Assembly: GCA_036741355.1 (NCBI GenBank) | Contig: DAINSK010000002.1 | Coordinates: 62,001-126,000 of the forward strand | DNA from: JBBRGK01 sp036741355 | Lineage (GTDB): Bacteria; Chloroflexota; Dehalococcoidia; CAUJGQ01 | Direction of reading: 5' to 3' | Length of the DNA: 64,000 nucleotides | In this document: positions 51,925-60,405 of the stretch, piece after piece | Layout of the letters: every line of letters starts with the position of its first letter | Position numbering within the stretch: the stretch's first letter is position 1 | Notes under the pieces: model-generated | What the model saw: only the letters and a program-made list of their open reading frames with translations | What the model was told of the DNA's origin: nothing | Databases searched by the model: none | Made by a program: the position numbers and the translations under genes

Positions 51925-52683
51925 ATGGCGACGGGTGCGCGGGCGACACTGACGCGGGACGGCCCAGTTGCTTGCCTTCGGCTTGCCTCCGAAGACGGCG
52001 CCAACCGCATCAATGCCGGAACAATCGAGGATGTACGAGCATCCTGCGCATCGCTCGCGGGCGATACCGATGTGCGCGTCCTCGTCGTCTCCGGAGCCGC
52101 CTCGTTTTCACAGGGCTGGGCTGGCGATTCGTTCGAACCCGGTGTTACTTCCGTTCACTCAGATCCGTTCGGTTGTCTCGCCAGCCTCGCCTTACCGGTT
52201 ATCGCTCGCTTAGAGGGAGACGCGTTCAGCGCCGGGCTCGAGCTTGCGCTCGCCTGCGACATTCGAGTGGCATCAACGAGCGCCCGGTTCGCCTTTCCGG
52301 AGACGCAGTTCGGTCTGATACCGATGGCCGGCGGCACGCAACGCTTGCCACGCGCGATCGGTCGCGGCAGGGCGTTATCGATGATCCTCCTCGGAGAGGT
52401 CGTCGACGCGAGAACCGGGCTCGAATGGGGTTTGGTGAACGCCGTGGCGGAGCCTGATGCCCTCGCGGAAGTCGTGCAGCGGATCGCCGATTCCATCGCG
52501 GCGCGCGGACCGATCGCCGAGCGCTTTGCCAAGGAAGCGGTGCAGGACGGTATTGAGATGCCGTTGGCGCGAGCGCTGCGGTATGAGCTGGATCTGACGG
52601 TGCTTCTTCAGACCACGGAAGACCGAGCAGAGGGGGTCCGCGCCTTCCGCGAGAAACGGGCGCCGCGCTTTAATGGTCGTTGA
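51925..52683 (+). CDS. Enoyl-CoA hydratase/isomerase family protein
   Basis: A 252-residue crotonase-fold protein. The second oxyanion element LEGDAFSAGLELALACDIRV and FPETQFGLIPMAGGTQRLPR, with the first hydratase Glu, are clear; the second Glu position is Ser (GRALSMILLGEVV). The usual FSAGAD loop reads FSQGWAGDSFE. It therefore belongs to the isomerase/other-activity half of the family rather than the true hydratases. ATG 51925 has GGAGG 10 bases upstream. The gene starts 38 bp after the frameshifted regulator. Confidence 0.83.
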   Translation: MATGARATLTRDGPVACLRLASEDGANRINAGTIEDVRASCASLAGDTDVRVLVVSGAASFSQGWAGDSFEPGVTSVHSDPFGCLASLALPVIARLEGDAFSAGLELALACDIRVASTSARFAFPETQFGLIPMAGGTQRLPRAIGRGRALSMILLGEVVDARTGLEWGLVNAVAEPDALAEVVQRIADSIAARGPIAERFAKEAVQDGIEMPLARALRYELDLTVLLQTTEDRAEGVRAFREKRAPRFNGR

Positions 52684-52806
52684 TGCGGTCGTGACGTCAC
52701 GCATCGATCCAAGGCTGTCGATTCAGTAGGATGTGAGAGCTTCGCGCGGTGCGCTACTCGCCGCGCCGCCCAAGGTTCGCGATCTTTCCCGGTAGGTGGA
52801 GGACTC

Positions 52807-53067
52807 ATGCAGGTAGTAATCGACGCTGAAGAGGCGTGGTCGCTGATGACGACCATGGTTTCGCAAATGATCGACAGGGCGGGGCTGTCGCAGGACGGCA
52901 AAACAAAAGTGCGCCGCTGGCGCCAGGACAGAGCCACAGGCACCGTTCCGATGTCTGAATTGGCCATTGCGCTGAACGAGGCGCTGGGAAGCACACTTGA
53001 CGAGAGAACGTACCGGCTGATCCGCCGCAAGGGCGGCTACGTTCCGAGCAGCGAGCTGCAGGTTTGA
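52807..53067 (+). CDS. Small unknown protein, paralogue 1
   Basis: An 86-residue protein: MQVVIDAEEAWSLMTTMVSQ, then a helix with KTKVRRWRQDRATGTVPMSE, then a C-terminal RTYRLIRRKGGYVP. It is homologous to the next gene: MQVVIDAEEAW against MKVELDVDEVWALLSTVTKQ, and RRWRQ against RRWRS. No family is recognised. Helical, charged, cytoplasmic; possibly a small regulator or toxin/antitoxin-like partner pair. Confidence 0.6.
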   Translation: MQVVIDAEEAWSLMTTMVSQMIDRAGLSQDGKTKVRRWRQDRATGTVPMSELAIALNEALGSTLDERTYRLIRRKGGYVPSSELQV

Positions 53068-53080
53068 GGGGCGACGGACG

Positions 53081-53320
53081 ATGAAAGTTGAACTGGATGT
53101 CGACGAGGTCTGGGCGCTGCTTTCGACGGTAACGAAACAGGTGGTGGACGGCGTCGACTTACCTGACGAGGATCGGGCGGCGCTCCGTCGCTGGCGCAGC
53201 CAGCAAATGCGGCCAAGCAGCGAGGGAATGCGAGCGCTCGTCGTGAAGCTCAACGAAGATATTGCCAAGCTGTCGCGCCAGCGAGAACGGAGCGCGATCC
53301 AGAAACACGACTGGGTCTGA
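53081..53320 (+). CDS. Small unknown protein, paralogue 2
   Basis: A 79-residue paralogue of the preceding gene, 13 bp downstream: MKVELDVDEVWALLSTVTKQ, AALRRWRSQQM, EGMRALVVKLNEDIAKLSRQ. It looks all-helical, with a basic end. The tandem pair stands between two enoyl-CoA hydratase genes on the same strand. No known domain is evident. Confidence 0.6.
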   Translation: MKVELDVDEVWALLSTVTKQVVDGVDLPDEDRAALRRWRSQQMRPSSEGMRALVVKLNEDIAKLSRQRERSAIQKHDWV

Positions 53321-53370
53321 GTGGTGGGCAGAGTTAGCGCATACCCTCGAGAGGTTGGCAGTTACCTCAG

Positions 53371-54144
53371 ATGAGCGACGACCTCGTCATCTACGAAAAG
53401 GAAGGCCAGATCGCCTGGCTGATATTGAACCGCCCCGAGGCGCTCAATGCGATCAACCTCGAAATGCGCGACCTGTTATGGGTGCTGCTGGAAGCGGTAC
53501 GCGACGACCCCGACGTAGGCGTCGTTATTTTTCGCGGTGCGGGAGAACGGGCGTTTTGCGCGGGTGCGGACGTCAAGGAATTCGGCACTGCACCTACATA
53601 TATCTCGGCCCGGGATGCGCGCAGGGAACGTGACCTTTGGGGCCAAATGCTGGCCTCCCAAAAGCCAATGATCGCGGCGATCCATGGCTGGGCGCTCGGC
53701 GCCGGCTGTGAGCTCAGCCTCTGCTGCGATTTTCGCGTCGCTTCAACGGACGCCCGCTTCGGCCTGCCGGAAGTCAACCTGGGCTACATCCCCTCGGCGG
53801 GCGGTACGCAGACGCTCGTGCGCCAGGTGCCCCCGGGCGTGGCACTCGAAATGATCATGACCGGCGAGGCGATCGACGCATTCCGCGCTTTGCAAATTGG
53901 CCTCGTCGATCGCGTTGTCGACCGGTCCGCTCTCGTAGATGAAGCACGAGCGCTCGCGAACTCGCTCCTCCAGCGCCCCGAGTTCGGTCTGCGCATGGCC
54001 CGCGAGGCGTTGCGCGCGGCCGCCGACCTGCCTATAAGTCAAGGGCTGTCCGTGGCGGAGCTCCTCGGCGCGCGCGCCCGGTTGGAAGCCGGGGGCACGG
54101 TTAAAATGCGACGGCTGTCCGAATGGACGCCTGACGGTGATTGA
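53371..54144 (+). CDS. Enoyl-CoA hydratase
   Basis: A 257-residue crotonase-fold enzyme that would hydrate trans-2-enoyl-CoA in beta-oxidation. It has RGAGERAFCAGADVKEFG, HGWALGAGCELSLCCDFRVA, FGLPEVNLGYIPSAGGTQTL with the first catalytic Glu and GVALEMIMTGEAID with the second. Of the three paralogues in the window it alone keeps both, so it is the best candidate for the classical hydratase. Good neighbours for it are the acyl-CoA synthetase and EtfBA further on. Confidence 0.9.
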   Translation: MSDDLVIYEKEGQIAWLILNRPEALNAINLEMRDLLWVLLEAVRDDPDVGVVIFRGAGERAFCAGADVKEFGTAPTYISARDARRERDLWGQMLASQKPMIAAIHGWALGAGCELSLCCDFRVASTDARFGLPEVNLGYIPSAGGTQTLVRQVPPGVALEMIMTGEAIDAFRALQIGLVDRVVDRSALVDEARALANSLLQRPEFGLRMAREALRAAADLPISQGLSVAELLGARARLEAGGTVKMRRLSEWTPDGD

Positions 54145-54265
54145 GCAGCCGGCACAGGAGAAACGGAGCTGGCGGAGCCGCTGGCTCTCGATCGGCGCAA
54201 CCACGATTGCTGCGGTTGCATTGATTCTCGCCGGCTACTCATGTCTCAAACCGAACGACCGCTAA
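54137..54265 (+). CDS. Small membrane peptide, 42 aa
   Basis: A 42-codon frame beginning GTG within the end of the hydratase gene (8-base overlap) and reading IEQPAQEKRSWRSRWLSIGA followed by TTIAAVALILAGYSCLKPN. A basic stretch followed by a single hydrophobic helix ending in Cys is lipoprotein- or TM-like. There is no strong Shine-Dalgarno, so translation would depend on coupling. Family unknown. Confidence 0.4.
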   Translation: MIEQPAQEKRSWRSRWLSIGATTIAAVALILAGYSCLKPNDR

Positions 54266-54398
54266 GCGCGTGGTCGTGGATATTCGGCAGTGCATGGCGC
54301 CGGAAAACGGGGCCGTGCGGGCGTGCAATACGTTTCATACCTGATCTATTTCGCGCCCTCATCGGTGTAGCGCGATAGTCATGCCGGCGAATTATGTG

Positions 54399-54425
54399 TT
54401 GTAGACGCAGGCACGACCGTATAAT
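54399..54425 (+). promoter_or_regulatory. possible promoter for the acyl-CoA synthetase
   Basis: A perfect -10 TATAAT at 54420-54425 with the -35-like TTGTAG at 54399-54404 (spacer 15). The synthetase start codon lies about 48 bases downstream. Confidence 0.4.
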
Positions 54426-54472
54426 CGGTTGAGCAGAAATCCGGGCCGTGTGACCGACAACATGGAGTCACG

Positions 54473-56035
54473 ATGAATACCGCCGAGTTCCTCCAGATGA
54501 GTTCGTACGTCGTGCCGGACCGCGAAGCGCTGGTAAGCGGCGATACGCGCATCACCTACCAGGAGATGGTGGAGCGCACCAACCGGCTGGCAAATGCCCT
54601 GCAGGACATGGGGATGAGCCGCGGCGACAAGCTTGCGGTCATGGCGGTCAACTCTGCCGAATACGTCGAAACGTATTACGCGTGCGCGAAGCTGGGCGTG
54701 GCACTCGTGCCTCTGAATTACCGCGCCAAGAACGAAGAGTTGACCTACATGGTCAACACGTCCGACGCGTCGACGCTGTTCGTCGGCGAGCGGTACCTCG
54801 AGCTTTTGAGCCACATTCGCGGCGAAATCCCGGGGGTAAAGAACTTCGTCTGCTTCGAGCGGGCCGTCGACGGCATGCAAACCTACGCGGAACTGATGGC
54901 CAAGGGTTCGCCCGAAGACCTGTACGTCGAAGTGGACGACAACGACGCGACCATCCTTATCTTCACAAGCGGCACAACGGCAATGCCAAAGGGCGTCGTG
55001 CTGACGTACCTGACCCTGACTGCCTACGTGATCAACACTATGGAGCCGGCGATGCCGGAAGTTCACGATGTCACTATGGTGACCGTGCCGCTTTTTCACA
55101 TCGCGGGCTCCACTGCCATGATGACGTCTATCTGGGGCGGGCGAACGCTGGTCATCCTGCCCCAGTACGAGCCCGAACTGTACCTGCAGACGGTGCAGAA
55201 AGAAAAAGTGACGCATAGCTTTGTCGTCCCCACGATGCTGAAGCGTCTCATGGAGCACCCCAAGTTCAACGACTACGACCTCAGCTCGTTGAAGCTGATC
55301 ACCTACGGCGCCGCTCCGATGCCGTATGAGGTCGTTCGCAAGGCAGTCGAGACGTTCCACTGCGGCCTCATGAACGCGTACGGCCAGACGGAAAGCACTT
55401 CGTCCCTGACCTACCTCGGTCCGGAAGACCACGAGATCCACGGACTGCCCGATGCGGAGCGGGAGAAGAAGCTCCATCGTTTGCGCTCCGTCGGCCGCCC
55501 CATGGACGACGTCGAGGTCGCGATCCTGAACGAGAATGACGAGATTCTCGGGATGGGCGAAGAGGGCGAGATCTGCGTCTCGGGCGCCCGCGTCATGCGT
55601 GAGTACTTCAAGCAGGAAGAGGCGACGCAGGCCGCGATCCACGACGGCTGGCTGCACACCGGCGACGTTGGCTACCTGGACGAGGACCGCTATCTATTCA
55701 TTACGGGCCGCAAGAAAGACCTCATCATACGCGGCGGTGAGAACGTATCGCCCGGCGAAATCGAAGCCGTACTCGAGGAGCACCACGCCGTGGACGAGGT
55801 CGCCGTTATCGGCGTGCCGGATGTCGAATGGGGCGAAGAGATCAAAGCGATCGTGGTGTTGAAGTCGGGTCAGACCGCGACGGCCGACCAGCTACGCGCG
55901 TACTCCAAGAGTCGCCTTGCTTCGTACAAAGTACCTCGCTATATCACGTTCGTGGACGAGCTACCCCGCAATGCGCTTGGCAAGGTCCTGAAGACCGATA
56001 TCCGTAAGCAGCATGGAACTCCAGACAAACGGTAG
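54473..56035 (+). CDS. Acyl-CoA synthetase (AMP-forming, long-chain type)
   Basis: A 520-residue adenylate-forming ligase that activates a fatty acid or similar carboxylate with ATP and CoA. P-loop-like ILIFTSGTTAMPKGVVL, the linker YGQTESTSSLTYLGPED, LHTGDVGYLDEDRYLFITGR, KKDLIIRGGENVSPGEIEAV, and the C-terminal catalytic Lys in NALGKVLKTDIRK are present. The acyl-chain specificity cannot be read off. It feeds the downstream EtfD/EtfBA branch. Confidence 0.92.
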   Translation: MNTAEFLQMSSYVVPDREALVSGDTRITYQEMVERTNRLANALQDMGMSRGDKLAVMAVNSAEYVETYYACAKLGVALVPLNYRAKNEELTYMVNTSDASTLFVGERYLELLSHIRGEIPGVKNFVCFERAVDGMQTYAELMAKGSPEDLYVEVDDNDATILIFTSGTTAMPKGVVLTYLTLTAYVINTMEPAMPEVHDVTMVTVPLFHIAGSTAMMTSIWGGRTLVILPQYEPELYLQTVQKEKVTHSFVVPTMLKRLMEHPKFNDYDLSSLKLITYGAAPMPYEVVRKAVETFHCGLMNAYGQTESTSSLTYLGPEDHEIHGLPDAEREKKLHRLRSVGRPMDDVEVAILNENDEILGMGEEGEICVSGARVMREYFKQEEATQAAIHDGWLHTGDVGYLDEDRYLFITGRKKDLIIRGGENVSPGEIEAVLEEHHAVDEVAVIGVPDVEWGEEIKAIVVLKSGQTATADQLRAYSKSRLASYKVPRYITFVDELPRNALGKVLKTDIRKQHGTPDKR

Positions 56036-56085
56036 CAGGCACGCCTCCGATCAGGTCAAGAAGCAGCGCAGAAGAAGGTAGTTGC

Positions 56086-58350
56086 ATGGCGAAAGAGCTG
56101 AAGCACGACGGCAACGGGACCCGGGAGTCGGGGCGTAATGCACCGGCCGGTCGCGGCGTTCGGCTTCGCAGCCTCGGTCCCGGCCTGTGGGCAGCACTTT
56201 TCGTCGCGGGTCTCATTGCCGCCGTATTCGCAAAGGGGGTCGGAGACGATACGCCGCACCGCGAGGTCTACTGGAATATTCGCGGTGGGTGGGTGCTCAA
56301 TCTGTTTCTTGCGGCGCTGACCGCCATCCTGCTGTACGTGCCCTTTCGGCGCGCCCGGCTTTATCGCCTTGGTCGCAAAGACTTCCGCCGTGACCGCATC
56401 CCGGAGCGCCTGAAAAATGCCTTCTCGCGCGGGGCCACTGCTCACCGCGTGTTTCGCGATCCGTACGCCGCCGTCTACCACACCTCCATATATGCCAGCA
56501 TCATCGTACTAACGATCGTGACGACGCTGCTGCTGATCGACCACGAGATCGTCGAGCCACTGGCCGGCGAGCCGTTCCTGCAGGGAAACGTTTACCTGGT
56601 TTATAAGCTGGCCGGCGACCTGTTCGGCATTATCGGCATCGTAGGCGTAGCGATGGCGATCACACGGCGTTACATAACGCGGAAACCGCGGGTTCAGTGG
56701 GACGTTCAATGGGAGGACCAGGCGATCCTCGGTCTGCTGGGGTTTTTGCTGATTTCGGGTATCGTTCAGCAAGGTATGCGCATCGGCGCAACTGAGATAC
56801 CACTGGGCCACGAGGACTGGTCCTACTGGGCACCCGCTGGCTGGGTTGTTGCCAAGATCATGATTGGACTCGGGTCCAGCATTGATCTCATGGATCGCAT
56901 CCACCGGGTGCTCTGGTGGATCCACATGCCTACGGCGTTCATCTGGCTGAGCCTCATCGCCTACACAAAGCTTGGTCACATCATCCTGGCACCGGCAAAC
57001 GGCTTCTTCAAGAGCCTTGAGCCCTACGGCCGCCTCTCCTATCCGGCGAACCTGCTGGACGAGAATGCTCCGATGGCAGAGGATCAGCCTTTTGGTGCCG
57101 CGCGGCTGCAGGATCTGAGCTGGAAGCAGCTATTCGACAGCGACGTGTGCGTGCGCTGCGGGCGCTGCACCGAGGCCTGTCCAGCGCATGCTGCAGGACA
57201 ACCGCTATCGCCGATGTCGATCATCCAAAACCTCAAGGATTACATGAGCGTCAACGGTCCCCCGATCGCTGCGGCAAGGGAACAAGGCAAGCCGGAACCA
57301 CAGCCCGGTCGGACACTTGTGGGGGACTTCGTAGCCGAAGAACAGCTCTGGGCGTGCCGTACCTGTGGCGCCTGCATGCAGGAGTGCCCGGTCTTTATAG
57401 AGCACGTACCGACGATCATCGACTTCCGCCGCCACCTGGTGATGGACCAGGCCTCGATTCCGCCGACCGCGGCAGCAGCGCTGCAAAACATCGAACAACG
57501 CGGGCATCCGTGGCGCGGTACGCAATTGCAACGGACGACCTGGATGGAAGACATGCAGGTGCCCGAATATACCGGCGATCAGGAGTACCTGTACTGGGTT
57601 GGCTGCACCGGCGCATTAGTGGACCGTAACGTGCCGATCACGCAGGCGATCATGCGGTTGCTCATGGAAGCCGGCGTGGACTTCGGTGTCCTGGGGGCCC
57701 AGGAGACATGCAATGGCGACCCTGCCCGGCGACTGGGTAACGAATTCCTTTTCCAGATGCAGGTGCACGCGAACGGCGAGCTGTTCAAAGCGCTGAACGT
57801 CCGTAAGGTCATCACGCACTGTCCGCACTGTTTCAATACCTTTGCCAATGAGTATCCAGACTTTGGCGTTCAGTTTGAGGTTACCCACCATTCACAGTTC
57901 CTGCAGCAACTGATCGAACAAGGCAAGCTGAAACCGAAGAACGCTTTTGGTCAGAAAGTGACCTTCCACGATTCGTGCTACCTCGGCCGCCACAACAACG
58001 TGTACGAGGCGCCGCGAGATGTCCTGAAGTCCATTCCAGGGCTCGATCTGGTCGAGATGCCGCGGAATCGCAGCCGGGGCTTCTGTTGCGGCGCCGGTGG
58101 TGGCACGATATGGCTGGAAGAGAAAAAGGGGCGGCGCGTCAACCAGGTTCGCGCAGAAGAGGCCGCCGCGACTGGCGCAGACGTGGTCGCGGTCGCCTGC
58201 CCGTTCTGCATCCAGATGTTCGAAGACGCGATTCCGGCTATTGAGCCCGACGAAAGCAAACGCATGAAAGCTGTTGATATATCGGAGCTACTCGAAGCTT
58301 CCGTGGGCCGCGCGGCGGCGGCGACGGATGAAGGAGCGCCGACTGCCTAA
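56086..58350 (+). CDS. Membrane-bound Fe-S oxidoreductase, EtfD-like (ETF:quinone)
   Basis: A 754-residue fusion. The N-terminal half has five to six membrane helices of the nitrate-reductase-gamma type (HTSIYASIIVLTIVTTLLLI, LGLLGFLLISGIVQQGMRIG), then two 4Fe-4S motifs (CVRCGRCTEACP, CRTCGACMQECP) and two cysteine-rich CCG domains (VITHCPHCFNTFANEYPDFG, SCYLGRHNNVYEAPRDVLKS with GFCCGAGGGTIWLEEKKGRR). This is the heterodisulfide-reductase-D-like family that reoxidises EtfBA and reduces menaquinone (EtfD). Placement directly before etfBA supports this. Confidence 0.87.
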   Translation: MAKELKHDGNGTRESGRNAPAGRGVRLRSLGPGLWAALFVAGLIAAVFAKGVGDDTPHREVYWNIRGGWVLNLFLAALTAILLYVPFRRARLYRLGRKDFRRDRIPERLKNAFSRGATAHRVFRDPYAAVYHTSIYASIIVLTIVTTLLLIDHEIVEPLAGEPFLQGNVYLVYKLAGDLFGIIGIVGVAMAITRRYITRKPRVQWDVQWEDQAILGLLGFLLISGIVQQGMRIGATEIPLGHEDWSYWAPAGWVVAKIMIGLGSSIDLMDRIHRVLWWIHMPTAFIWLSLIAYTKLGHIILAPANGFFKSLEPYGRLSYPANLLDENAPMAEDQPFGAARLQDLSWKQLFDSDVCVRCGRCTEACPAHAAGQPLSPMSIIQNLKDYMSVNGPPIAAAREQGKPEPQPGRTLVGDFVAEEQLWACRTCGACMQECPVFIEHVPTIIDFRRHLVMDQASIPPTAAAALQNIEQRGHPWRGTQLQRTTWMEDMQVPEYTGDQEYLYWVGCTGALVDRNVPITQAIMRLLMEAGVDFGVLGAQETCNGDPARRLGNEFLFQMQVHANGELFKALNVRKVITHCPHCFNTFANEYPDFGVQFEVTHHSQFLQQLIEQGKLKPKNAFGQKVTFHDSCYLGRHNNVYEAPRDVLKSIPGLDLVEMPRNRSRGFCCGAGGGTIWLEEKKGRRVNQVRAEEAAATGADVVAVACPFCIQMFEDAIPAIEPDESKRMKAVDISELLEASVGRAAAATDEGAPTA

Positions 58351-58509
58351 TGGCCGGCTGCTCGGCAACGCGGGCAACCAAGTAATGTATCGTTGAAAAG
58401 CGGAGGCGGCCGGGGATGGCCGCCTTCAATCTGCGCTTCGCAGGCGCGGGCCGACGCCCTGTACAGGCATATCGGCGATTCTCAAAGGATGTTAAGGAGG
58501 TTCGAACCG

Positions 58510-59304
58510 GTGAACATCATCGTCTGCGTGAAACAGGTGCCGGACCCGGAAACGCCTGTATCGGCGTTCAAGGTTGATACGACGGCAAACAAGGTGCTCC
58601 CGGCTCAGGGCATCGCGCCGGTGATTAGCCCGTTCGACGCCCAGGCCGTCGAGGCCGCGCTACGCATCAAGGATGCAACCGGCGACGGAACGATCACGGT
58701 ACTGTCGATGGGCCCAGCCAGCGCCCGAGACGCCATCAAGCACGGCCTGGCCATGGGTGCCGACGAAGGCGTATTGGTGAGCGACCCATCTCTCGACGAC
58801 GCGGACGCGTATGTGACGGCGAAAGTGCTGGCTGCCGCGATTCAAAAGATCGGCGATTTCCAGCTCGTTATAACCGGCCGTCAGGCGGCCGACTGGGACC
58901 AGGGAACCGTGCCCGCGGGCATCGCCCAGTTTCTAGACGCCCCCTGTGTAACTGTGGCAAAGAAAGTCACCGCCGGTGACGGAAAAGTCACGGTGGAGCG
59001 AGTGTTGCAGGATGGCTTCGAAACCGTCGATGCTTCGCTACCAGCGGTGGTCACGGTGAGCAACGAACTGGGCGATCCGCGCTATCCACAGCTTCGCCAG
59101 ATCATGATGGCAGCCCGCAAGCAGGTTACGACGTACACGGCGGCCGACCTCGGCCTCAGCGGCGATGACCTTCAGTCGCGCATGAAGCTCGTGAAACTGT
59201 TCGTGCCGGTTAACGAGTCCAAGGTCGAAATCATCGAAGGCGACTCGCCGGCCGAGCAGGCTGCGAACCTGGCACGCAGGATGCGCGAGGCGAAGCTGCT
59301 GTAG
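58510..59304 (+). CDS. etfB: Electron transfer flavoprotein beta subunit
   Basis: A 264-residue ETF beta subunit: MNIIVCVKQVPDPETPVSAF, FDAQAVEAALRIKD, VLSMGPASARDAIKHGLAMG, DFQLVITGRQAADWDQGTVP and MMAARKQVTTYTAADLGL. It binds AMP and, with EtfA, FAD, and carries electrons from acyl-CoA dehydrogenases. GTG 58510 has AAGGAGG about 9 bases upstream; the in-frame extension to 58393 is not coding-like. Confidence 0.93.
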   Translation: MNIIVCVKQVPDPETPVSAFKVDTTANKVLPAQGIAPVISPFDAQAVEAALRIKDATGDGTITVLSMGPASARDAIKHGLAMGADEGVLVSDPSLDDADAYVTAKVLAAAIQKIGDFQLVITGRQAADWDQGTVPAGIAQFLDAPCVTVAKKVTAGDGKVTVERVLQDGFETVDASLPAVVTVSNELGDPRYPQLRQIMMAARKQVTTYTAADLGLSGDDLQSRMKLVKLFVPVNESKVEIIEGDSPAEQAANLARRMREAKLL

Positions 59305-59369
59305 CAGGCGCCAAAGGCGAAAAGGCCCGCCGGCCGGGCCGATGTCAGTACGTATGGAGAACAGAAAAG

Positions 59370-60356
59370 ATGGCTATCGAGAGTGGAGTGCTCGTCATCG
59401 GAGAAGTCCACGAGGGCGGACTCGCCGGCCTTTCAACTGAACTTCTGGGCCTCGGGCGGAGGTTGGTAGAGGGCGGCGCGGGTGATACGGTATCGATCGC
59501 GCTGCTGGGAAGCGGCGTTACCGGAATTGCGGCGACTGCGGGCGAATGGGGCGCGGACACCGCCTACGTCGCGGACGACGCGAGCCTGTCACCGTACCAG
59601 AGCGACGCCTGGCTGCCGGTAGTGCTGCAGATCGTCCTGCAGGCGAACCCGGCGCTGATCCTGCTTGGTCAGACGAGCATCGGTCGCGACCTGGCGCCCA
59701 AGATCGCGTTCAAGCTGGACACCGGCGTGTCGATGGACACGGTCGAAATCAATCAGGAAGGCGAGACCTTCCAGATGACGCGCGCCGCCTACGGCGGCAA
59801 TGCCCGCGCCGTGCTTTCTCCTTCCAAGTTGCCCGCGATCGCCACGGTCAAAGCAAAGTCGCAGGAACCGCTCGAGCAGCAGGCCGGCCGCAGTGCCGAG
59901 GTGGTCATTGTTTCTGTGAGCGGCCAGCGGCTACGCACGAAGGTCGTCGGCCAGGAGAAGGCAAAGGCCGAAGGCGTGCGATTGGAAGACGCGGACGTAG
60001 TCGTCAGTGGTGGCCGCGGCCTTGGCTCGCCCGACGGATTCCGGATGATCGAGGAGTTGGCCGAAGCGTTGGAAGGCGCTGCCGGTGCGAGCCGCGCGGC
60101 GTGCGACCTCGGTTGGTATCCGCCATCGAAGCAGGTCGGCTTGACGGGTACGACGGTTAGCCCGGACATCTACATTGCCGTGGCAATCTCAGGAGCCAGC
60201 CAGCATATGGCGGGAATGGCGGGGTCCAAGAACATCATCGCGATCAACAAGGATCCCGATGCCAACATGGTGAAAGTGTCTCGTTTCGCAGTGATTGCAG
60301 ACTACAAACAAGTCCTGCCACCGCTGATCGAGCAGGTCAAAAAGCTCAAGAGCTAG
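59370..60356 (+). CDS. etfA: Electron transfer flavoprotein alpha subunit
   Basis: A 328-residue ETF alpha subunit with the FAD-binding C-terminal domain: DADVVVSGGRGLGSPDGF, AACDLGWYPPSKQVGLTGTT, IYIAVAISGASQHMAGMAGS, and AINKDPDANMVKVSRFAVIADYKQ-type ending (split here). FAD is bound by the SGRGLG and VGLTG regions. It follows etfB by 65 bp, with a GGCCCG/CGGGCC hairpin (59324-59340) in between. Confidence 0.93.
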   Translation: MAIESGVLVIGEVHEGGLAGLSTELLGLGRRLVEGGAGDTVSIALLGSGVTGIAATAGEWGADTAYVADDASLSPYQSDAWLPVVLQIVLQANPALILLGQTSIGRDLAPKIAFKLDTGVSMDTVEINQEGETFQMTRAAYGGNARAVLSPSKLPAIATVKAKSQEPLEQQAGRSAEVVIVSVSGQRLRTKVVGQEKAKAEGVRLEDADVVVSGGRGLGSPDGFRMIEELAEALEGAAGASRAACDLGWYPPSKQVGLTGTTVSPDIYIAVAISGASQHMAGMAGSKNIIAINKDPDANMVKVSRFAVIADYKQVLPPLIEQVKKLKS

Positions 60357-60405
60357 CCCCCAGGCGATCGAACGCGCGAGCCGCCGAACGAAGTCGTCAA
60401 CGAGG

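Noticed and set aside
54392..55657. 421-codon minus-strand frame opposite the acyl-CoA synthetase
   Set aside because: Antisense shadow; the plus strand carries all synthetase motifs.
59324..59340. hairpin between etfB and etfA as a terminator
   Set aside because: The stem (GGCCCG/CGGGCC) lacks a T-run, and the two genes are expected to be co-expressed.
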